Source: an uncultured Clostridia bacterium | Lineage (GTDB): Bacteria; Bacillota; Clostridia; TANB77; CAG-508 | Direction of reading: 5' to 3' | NCBI GenBank assembly: GCA_947626295.1 | Contig: CANQRS010000004.1 | Span: 1-38,183, forward strand | Length of the DNA stretch: 38,183 nt | Shown here: piece by piece, positions 33,219 to 38,183 of the stretch | Position numbering within the stretch: position 1 is the stretch's first letter | How the letters are laid out: the number at the start of each line of letters is the position of its first letter | Translations under genes and position numbers: made by a program | The notes under the pieces: generated by a model | What the model was told of the DNA's origin: nothing | What the model saw: the letters and a program-made list of their open reading frames with translations, nothing else | The model's database searches: none

Positions 33219-34004
33219 TTACAATTTTTCTATAATCTCAAGACCTTTTTTTAAAGATTTTGCGTGAGAACAAATTAGATTAATTGTCCACGCGTCATTA
33301 GAACTTTGAGATGTAAGGGGAACAAAGCCATCACCATTAATTTGCATAAACTTGTCCATAATAAACAAGAATAAGTCTATTATATTTTTACAGCTAAATA
33401 AGTTTTTAAATGAAGATGTAATATTTATATGCTGTTTGTAAGTAACAGTTGGCATATTTTGGATAAAATGAGAATTTGGCATAATATCCTGATTTACAAA
33501 ATGATTATTAAAAATTATGTTGTAAATTTTTTTAAAAATTTTAAATTTTAACTTTTTTTCAACAGCTTTTTTATTGGCGAGAATAGTGCCAGAGAATGGA
33601 GTTGAAATCGTTACTAATAAAATATTTTTTTCGCAATAGTTACTTGCATTATAAAAACATAACCCACATTTTGAGTGACCGACTAAAAAAATTCTATCAT
33701 ATCCTTCGGATAAGTTATTAACAAATTGAGCGATTTCTTTGCTAGATTCGTTTAATCCCAAACATTCAACAGTAAGATAAACTGTATAAACAGTATTATC
33801 ATTGTTAATTTTAGGATAAAAGTTTTTCATACAAGAATCGTGCTTAGTAACTACATTATTAGTATCTACGCTTAATGAATTTCCGTTACCAATGATATAG
33901 CACTTTTGTCGTTTTTTCCCTTCTTGGATTTTTTGTATAATAATATTTTTTGTTTTATATACAATTTTATCCATAATTTTATTGTTAAAAACAAATGAAG
34001 TCAT
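33219..34004 (-). CDS. Alpha/beta-hydrolase-like (lipase-like) protein
   Basis: 261 aa, cytoplasmic as no signal peptide is visible. The nucleophile elbow reads LVGHSKCGL (GHSxC; Ser about 110, the usual fifth Gly being Cys). The likely acid lies in NGDGFVPLTSQS (about 218-229) and the His in ICSHAKSL (about 244-251), the order of a classical triad. This is typical of triacylglycerol-lipase or PGAP1-like folds, but the substrate is unknown. AAGGAG precedes the ATG. A possible own promoter (TTACAT, 18 bp, TATAAT on the minus strand, 34079-34050) would separate it from the radical SAM genes upstream. Confidence 0.7.
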   Translation of the reverse strand: MTSFVFNNKIMDKIVYKTKNIIIQKIQEGKKRQKCYIIGNGNSLSVDTNNVVTKHDSCMKNFYPKINNDNTVYTVYLTVECLGLNESSKEIAQFVNNLSEGYDRIFLVGHSKCGLCFYNASNYCEKNILLVTISTPFSGTILANKKAVEKKLKFKIFKKIYNIIFNNHFVNQDIMPNSHFIQNMPTVTYKQHINITSSFKNLFSCKNIIDLFLFIMDKFMQINGDGFVPLTSQSSNDAWTINLICSHAKSLKKGLEIIEKL

Positions 34005-34134
34005 CTAAATTACTCCTTTGCAATTGCAATAAGTGAGTTCGATTTTCTAATTATATTATATTAATTTTCTTTAATGTAACATAAATTTTATAATTTATCA
34101 ATGCTTTTTATTAAATAAGTATCTTTTCATTAAT

Positions 34135-34275
34135 TTAATATATTGTTCCCTTGTATTGTTTCATTATTTCTATACATTCTTCTCTATCTATTTGTTTTAA
34201 TGATAGTATTTTGTTATTTCCTTTTCTTGCGTTTTGTTTGGCTTTTTCCATATAATTGTTCATATTAAATTCCAT
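34135..34275 (-). CDS. Very small ORF (up to 46 aa) downstream of the radical SAM gene
   Basis: Reads MEFNMNNYMEKAKQNARKGN... and ends ...MKQYKGTIY; one Cys near residue 35 (REECIEIM). AAAGGA lies directly before the first ATG and 12 nt before a second (34263), so the start is unclear. No signal peptide or membrane segment. It has the size and position of a RiPP precursor, but could be spurious. The gap 34005-34351 holds this ORF and the possible minus-strand promoter at 34050-34079, and nothing else I can support. Confidence 0.35.
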   Translation of the reverse strand: MEFNMNNYMEKAKQNARKGNNKILSLKQIDREECIEIMKQYKGTIY

Positions 34276-34351
34276 TCCTTTCATTAGAATCTGCCATAAA
34301 CTTATTATAATCATTTATGTTAATAATTATGTGTTCAAACATTATACTATT

Positions 34352-35416
34352 TTAGTAATTTAAAGCAACAAAAATATCTTTAAAATCTTTATACAATCTA
34401 TTTGCGAGATTATCGGCTTCTTCTATATAAATACGTTCTGTTTCACATATGATGGGAGAAACTTCTACAATATCATTAGTTGTAATTAGCCTTGCACAGC
34501 CACATTTATATATACATCTATCCTTTAGAGTACACTCATCACACACTACTTTACTTGATAATCTTCTTAATAGTATTTCTTTTCTTTTTTGAAAATTAAT
34601 TCCATCTATATAGTTTCCTATTTCAAAACGTGTATCTCCCACAAATTGTATGCACGGATAGAATTTTCCATCTGTATTTACTGCTATACGATTACCATTA
34701 CAACTATTTGAACATACTTTTTTATGAATATGAAAATATATTTTAGTGTCTAAAGGATATATTTTAACATAATTTTTCTTTTTGAATTCATTATAGTAAA
34801 TATTAGCAATCTTCTTATATTGTTCTTTTAATATTTCTAATGAATCATCATTCCAGTTATCAGAATAATTAAAATTACATATAATATTTTTAAATCCTAT
34901 ATCTATCAAGTATTGTATATTATAAGACAAATATTGAACATTATTAAGACAAATAACAGGTAACGCCATACAATTTAAATTAGCCTTTATGCATTTTTTA
35001 GAATTTTCTAACACTTGTTCAAAACTACCTTTATGATTAAAATCATATCTATTTAAATTATGAGTAAATTTATCACCATCTATACTTATTCCTACAGATA
35101 TATTATTTTTTTTACAAAATTCGATAAATTTATCATCTATTAATGTTCCATTAGTAGTTAAGGAATATAAAAATTTATGTTTATTTTCATTTTCTAAATC
35201 GTTACATAAGTTAACAGTATCATATAAAATTTGTTTTTCTAGTAATGGCTCTCCACCAAAAAATGAAACAGTAGTTGTTTTATCTTTGGCAGAGGATTGT
35301 TCTATTAATAATTTTTTTATAATATTAAAATCTATTACCTTATTATCTTTGTTATTTTCATAGCAATATTTGCAATTTAAATTGCAAGAATTAGTTAAAT
35401 AAAAAATATACTCCAA
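34352..35416 (-). CDS. Radical SAM/SPASM-domain protein
   Basis: 354 aa from a TTG start. The radical SAM cluster motif NSCNLNCKYCYE (CxxxCxxC, about 11-19) opens a typical TIM-barrel; FFGGEPLLE (GGEP, about 53-61), TTNGTLID and GISIDGD follow. The C-terminal SPASM region has extra cysteines for auxiliary Fe-S clusters: CSNSCNGN, FYPCIQF, VCDECTLKDRCIYKCGC and IICETE. Such enzymes usually modify ribosomal peptides or proteins. It follows the 131-aa membrane protein by 6 nt and is probably cotranscribed. The target is not established. Two in-frame TGA codons stand just before the start. Confidence 0.9.
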   Translation of the reverse strand: MEYIFYLTNSCNLNCKYCYENNKDNKVIDFNIIKKLLIEQSSAKDKTTTVSFFGGEPLLEKQILYDTVNLCNDLENENKHKFLYSLTTNGTLIDDKFIEFCKKNNISVGISIDGDKFTHNLNRYDFNHKGSFEQVLENSKKCIKANLNCMALPVICLNNVQYLSYNIQYLIDIGFKNIICNFNYSDNWNDDSLEILKEQYKKIANIYYNEFKKKNYVKIYPLDTKIYFHIHKKVCSNSCNGNRIAVNTDGKFYPCIQFVGDTRFEIGNYIDGINFQKRKEILLRRLSSKVVCDECTLKDRCIYKCGCARLITTNDIVEVSPIICETERIYIEEADNLANRLYKDFKDIFVALNY

Positions 35417-35422
35417 AATTCA

Positions 35423-35818
35423 TCATCCCTCTAAATCAAATAGTATTAATATTGAAATTATCATTATTATAAAGCTGACTATAAATAGCGTAGAATCTAT
35501 TTTTATACATTTTTTTAGTCTATTAATTTTTTCTTCATTCTCATTAATAGATTTCTTCATTTTTATTTTGTTCTTAATAAATAACAATAGAAATATTATT
35601 GTAGTAATAAATGTAGTATTTCGAACCAATCTACAAATTGTTAATGGCACATATATATTATAATATACTGGAATTGCTACATATATGGGCGGTGGATTTT
35701 CAATATTAATTGCACTTGCAAATAAAACACTTTTCATAAAATTAGACTTTTTGGATTTGGATTCGCTAATAGTTGGATATAGAACTTTTTTGCTTTCTTT
35801 TAGTGGTTTTAGTTCCAT
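35423..35818 (-). CDS. Uncharacterised membrane protein with Pro/Tyr-rich segment
   Basis: 131 aa. Order: a lysine-rich N-terminus (MELKPLKESKK), the segment NFMKSVLFASAINIENPPP, a Pro/aromatic-rich stretch IYVAIPVYYNIYVPL (about 44-58), then two hydrophobic helices (about 69-82 and 109-128) joined by a basic loop. GAGGTGAG lies upstream of the ATG, and a consensus minus-strand promoter further up. No family recognised. Its position directly before the radical SAM gene makes it a possible substrate or partner; this is inference. Confidence 0.65.
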   Translation of the reverse strand: MELKPLKESKKVLYPTISESKSKKSNFMKSVLFASAINIENPPPIYVAIPVYYNIYVPLTICRLVRNTTFITTIIFLLLFIKNKIKMKKSINENEEKINRLKKCIKIDSTLFIVSFIIMIISILILFDLEG

Positions 35819-35855
35819 TCACTCACCTCTTTAATCAAAAATATAATTTATCAAT

Positions 35856-35884
35856 TTTATACCATAAAATACTATATATGTCAA
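35856..35884 (-). promoter_or_regulatory. Sigma-A promoter for the radical SAM operon
   Basis: On the minus strand TTGACA (35884-35879), a 17-bp spacer and TATAAA (35861-35856). Confidence 0.8.
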
Positions 35885-35961
35885 ATGTGAAATATGCTGA
35901 ATATTGGAAGTTTAGTAGAGTTATGCTATCTGAAAATTTTTTTAAAATTGAGTTTAGAGGA

Positions 35962-35989
35962 TGGACTAAAAAGAAAAATGTGATATAAT
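35962..35989 (+). promoter_or_regulatory. Probable promoter with extended -10 for the plus-strand hydrolase
   Basis: TGnTATAAT with TATAAT at 35984-35989 and TG at 35981-35982; a weak -35 TGGACT at 35962-35967. Divergent from the radical SAM promoter. Confidence 0.5.
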
Positions 35990-36039
35990 AGATGCATCAA
36001 TAGTTGTTGGAAATACAAAATGTAAAAATGGAGGTAAAT

Positions 36040-36813
36040 ATGTTAATAAATACTATAGGAAAAAAAGAAAATAAAAAAATGATAATGTTACCAGGGTCTT
36101 TTTGTAATAGTAAGAGTATGGAAAATTTATATAACATTTTAAAAGATGATTATTATATAATTCTTCCGGAATATACAGGTCATTATGAAAATAGTATCTT
36201 TACAACAAGAAAGCAAGAAGCTTTTTATATTGTGAAATACTTAAAAGAAAATAATGTTCAAACTATAGATATGATATATGGTCAATCAATGGGAGCAGAA
36301 ATTGGAATAGAGCTGTTATATCAATTAACTAATAATGGAATAAAAGTTAACAATTCCTTTTTTGATGGAGCTCCGTGTATAAAATTATCTTATCTATATA
36401 AGAAATTTATGTATTTTAAATTTAAAACTTTAATAAATTTACTTAAAAGCAAATCAATGGATGATTTAATGAACTGGAAACTTTTAAATAAATTTACAAA
36501 TGGTGAGCCTGAAGCGTTAAAGCCAATGATTGAACCGATATTAGAGATTGCTCCGATAATATCAGATGAAACAATATATAATGAAAATGAATGTTGTTAT
36601 ACTTTTGATTTTCCAAAATTAGATGATGAGATTCAAAAAAATATGCATTTCTTTTATGCAAAAGAAGAAAAGGCATATAGAACTTGCATAAATGGAGTAA
36701 AAAAGGCTTATCCTAATGCTAATTATGAAATTGTAGAAGGATACGGTCATCTAACTTATTCTGTAAAGAATAGAGATGAATATGTAAAAAGACTAAAGGA
36801 AATCATTAAATAA
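36040..36813 (+). CDS. Alpha/beta hydrolase
   Basis: 257 aa. The ATG at 36040 has GGAGG 5 nt upstream; the longer TTG reading from 36004 does not. The motif MLPGSFCNS (oxyanion loop) and the nucleophile elbow YGQSMGAEIG (GxSxG) are clear; the His lies in EGYGHLTYS near the C-terminus; the acid position is not obvious (an Asp/Glu near FYAKEEKAY). No signal peptide. It faces the radical SAM operon divergently and is followed by two tRNA genes. Substrate unknown. Confidence 0.85.
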   Translation: MLINTIGKKENKKMIMLPGSFCNSKSMENLYNILKDDYYIILPEYTGHYENSIFTTRKQEAFYIVKYLKENNVQTIDMIYGQSMGAEIGIELLYQLTNNGIKVNNSFFDGAPCIKLSYLYKKFMYFKFKTLINLLKSKSMDDLMNWKLLNKFTNGEPEALKPMIEPILEIAPIISDETIYNENECCYTFDFPKLDDEIQKNMHFFYAKEEKAYRTCINGVKKAYPNANYEIVEGYGHLTYSVKNRDEYVKRLKEIIK

Positions 36814-36846
36814 TAATAATTTATGTAGTTCGATGAAAATGCATTA

Positions 36847-36922
36847 TGGAGCCACTAAGCAGAATCGAACTGCTGACCTACGGGTTACGAATCCGTTGCT
36901 CTACCAACTGAGCTATAGTGGC
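36847..36922 (-). tRNA. tRNA-Thr (anticodon CGT)
   Basis: On the minus strand the acceptor arm GCCACTA/TAGTGGC closes with discriminator T and an encoded CCA. The D arm is GCTC...GAGC, the T arm AGCAG-TTCGATT-CTGCT, and the anticodon loop TTCGTAA gives CGT, reading ACG. The last pair of the anticodon stem is A:C; the rest is canonical. Confidence 0.93.
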
Positions 36923-36929
36923 AAAAAAA

Positions 36930-37004
36930 TGGCTGGGGTAGTAAGATTCGAACTTACGAATGCTCGGGTCAGAGCCGAGTGCCTTACCGCTTGGCGATAC
37001 CCCA
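36930..37004 (-). tRNA. tRNA-Gln (anticodon CTG)
   Basis: On the minus strand TGGGGTA/TACCCCA acceptor stem with encoded CCA; anticodon stem CTCGG/CCGAG around loop CTCTGAC gives CTG, reading CAG. T arm GTAAG-TTCGAAT-CTTAC. The gene lies 7 nt upstream of tRNA-Thr on the same strand. Confidence 0.95.
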
Positions 37005-37115
37005 ATATAAATCTATTATACAAAAAAAAGTTATATTTTTCAAGTGTTTTTTATATAATATGTAAATTTTAATGTGATAAAAAAGAAAAAATATCGAAAA
37101 AATCCTGCAAAAAGC

Positions 37116-37144
37116 TTGACAGAACGGAAAAAACAGGATATACT
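37116..37144 (+). promoter_or_regulatory. Sigma-A promoter of the S10 ribosomal operon
   Basis: TTGACA at 37116-37121, 17-bp spacer, TATACT at 37139-37144. Start predicted near 37151, leaving a leader of about 238 nt before rpsJ. Confidence 0.85.
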
Positions 37145-37150
37145 ATTACA

Positions 37151-37371
37151 GTATGAATTTTAGCGTTGAAGCTGAATGTGGCTACGCCCTAGGTAATTGT
37201 AGGAGCGGAGGGAACTTCAGTGGAGTATGTCGTGGCATAGACCAGGCGGTAAGTTTAAAAAGTAAAGTACTTATCTCAAAATTAATCATACAATTTTGAG
37301 ATTTTAAACCGGTATGAACAAAACACCAGGATACGTTACTACTTGCCAAGCTGATATTCAAAAATAATATT
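37151..37371 (+). promoter_or_regulatory. Structured leader of the S10 operon (candidate autoregulatory element)
   Basis: No ORF. Pairings visible: CGC-CCTA/TAGG-A-GCG (37185-37191 with 37200-37207, one bulge), enclosed by CTGAA/TTCAG (37172-37176 with 37216-37220); TATG/CATA (37226-37239); a perfect 11-bp hairpin ATCTCAAAATT/AATTTTGAGAT (37273-37283 with 37292-37302), enclosed by GGTAAGT/ACTTGCC (37248-37254 with 37341-37347, one G:U). The first 100 nt are clearly richer in G+C than the surroundings. Regulation by an operon ribosomal protein (L4, as in gamma-proteobacteria) is inference. Confidence 0.6.
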
Positions 37372-37388
37372 TAAGGAGGGAAATTAGT

Positions 37389-37712
37389 ATGGCAAAAACA
37401 GTTGCTACAAGTGAAAAAATAAGAATAAGAGTCAAAGCTTATGAGCCATCTATTTTAGAACAGTCTGCTGCAAAAATAGTAGATACTGCTAAAAAGACAG
37501 GAGCAAAAGTATCAGGACCTATTCCATTACCAACAAAAAAAGAAATAGTAACAGTAATACGTTCTCCACACAAGCATAAAGATTCAAGAGAACAATTTGA
37601 AATGAGAACACATAAAAGAGTAATTGATATACTATATCCATCACAAAAAACTGTAGATTCTTTAATGAAATTAGAATTACCAGCTGGTGTGGATATCGAG
37701 ATAAAATTATAA
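37389..37712 (+). CDS. rpsJ: 30S ribosomal protein S10
   Basis: 107 aa. [41 protein letters not shown], then [23 protein letters not shown] and [13 protein letters not shown] are all signature S10 positions. GGAGGG lies upstream of the ATG. S10 is a head protein of the small subunit and also takes part in NusB-mediated antitermination. First gene of the S10-spc cluster, which continues beyond the window. Confidence 0.98.
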   Translation: MAKTVATSEKIRIRVKAYEPSILEQSAAKIVDTAKKTGAKVSGPIPLPTKKEIVTVIRSPHKHKDSREQFEMRTHKRVIDILYPSQKTVDSLMKLELPAGVDIEIKL

Positions 37713-37773
37713 TTAAAGTAAAAATAAAAACCAATGCTGGCAAAAAGTCAGCCAATAGGAGGAGAGAAAATAT

Positions 37774-38183
37774 ATGAAAAAAGGAATAATAGGAAGAAAA
37801 GTTGGAATGACACAAATATTTGACGAAAAAGGAAATGTTATTCCAGTAACAGTAATTGAGGCAGGTCCTTGTGTAGTTGCACAAGTAAAAACAGTAGATA
37901 CAGATGGATATGATGCAATACAATTAGGATTTGGAGAAATTAAAGCAAAACATATAAATAAACCAAGAATGGGACATTTTGCTAAATCAAAAATCGATAA
38001 CAAAAAATATCTAAGAGAATTCAGATTGGATTCAGTAGAGGGAATAAAAGTTGGAGATGAAATAAAAGCAGATATATTCCAAGAGGGAGAAAAAGTAGAT
38101 ATTCAAGGAATTTCAAAAGGAAAAGGATTCCAAGGTGTTATAAAAAGACATGGACAACATAGAGGACCAATGGGACATGGTTC
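37774..38183 (+). CDS. rplC: 50S ribosomal protein L3 (partial, cut by the window end)
   Basis: ATG at 37774 with AGGAGGAG upstream. The visible 136 codons read [36 protein letters not shown] and, near the end, [24 protein letters not shown], all L3. It lies 61 nt after rpsJ, the normal order. The 3' end is outside the window. Confidence 0.97.
   Translation, partial: MKKGIIGRKVGMTQIFDEKGNVIPVTVIEAGPCVVAQVKTVDTDGYDAIQLGFGEIKAKHINKPRMGHFAKSKIDNKKYLREFRLDSVEGIKVGDEIKADIFQEGEKVDIQGISKGKGFQGVIKRHGQHRGPMGHG

Noticed and set aside
35417-35425. Readthrough of tandem TGA codons joining the 131-aa protein to the radical SAM enzyme
   Set aside because: The two genes are in the same frame, but other genes in the window (for example the first TauE/SafE half) end at TGA, so TGA is a normal stop here; a separate TTG start with an upstream GAGGG site explains the arrangement.
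36833-37072. 79-codon plus-strand ORF with ADLRVTNPLLYQLSYSG
   Set aside because: It runs antisense across the two tRNA genes; this sequence pattern is a known spurious translation of tRNA genes.
1-38183. CRISPR array, insertion sequence or prophage
   Set aside because: No regularly spaced repeats, transposase, integrase or phage structural genes were seen.

Overview
The window is very AT-rich (roughly 70-75% A+T by eye), has dense short intergenic gaps, strong AGGAGG-type ribosome binding sites and consensus sigma-A promoters (TTGACA, 17 bp, TATAAT). UGA is used as a stop. This suggests a low-GC, Gram-positive-type anaerobe of the Clostridia or a related Firmicutes lineage. A dipicolinate synthase subunit (DpaA) and a spore-coat-like Gly/Cys mini-protein suggest a spore former. 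No species can be named from sequence alone.

Layout. 1-3835: rpmF, secG, then a large surface adhesin (thioester-type domain, SpaA/Cna_B repeats, terminal LPKTG) that is split by a +1 frameshift, then a small ORF. 3895-10181: clpC, uvrC, an unrecognised protein with mTERF-like repeats, and mntP. 10234-10993: two independently promoted small genes; the first is GC-rich and full of perfect hairpins. 11057-18463: addA, dpaA, an RpiB-family isomerase with changed pocket residues, a WecA/TagO-type transferase fused to rubredoxin, a split TauE/SafE transporter and a 45-aa membrane peptide. 18593-24382: a MATE transporter fused to a cytidylate-kinase-like domain, then a four-gene, extremely AT-rich glycosyltransferase operon. 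24474-26400 (minus): rpsT, yvcK and a HAD-type protein. 26591-33143: a LOG-family protein, an RNHCP zinc protein, a spore-like mini-protein, then a run from a GT4 glycosyltransferase through ylbF-like, yqeG, prepilin peptidase and an Xaa-Pro peptidase to efp, followed by mscL. 33219-36813: an accessory block with a radical SAM/SPASM enzyme, a membrane protein with a Pro/aromatic-rich segment, a tiny ORF and two alpha/beta hydrolases. 36847-37004: tRNA-Thr(CGT) and tRNA-Gln(CTG), minus strand. 37116-38183: promoter and long structured leader of the S10 ribosomal protein operon, rpsJ, and the start of rplC.

How the parts relate. Most of the window is housekeeping (translation, proteostasis, repair, cell-wall lipid-linked sugar synthesis). 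The candidates for new biology are the radical SAM block, the two unusual domain fusions (WecA/TagO-rubredoxin and MATE-kinase), the mTERF-like protein next to uvrC, the hairpin-rich GC-rich small gene, and the S10 leader. All functional statements rest on reading motifs by eye; no database search was run.
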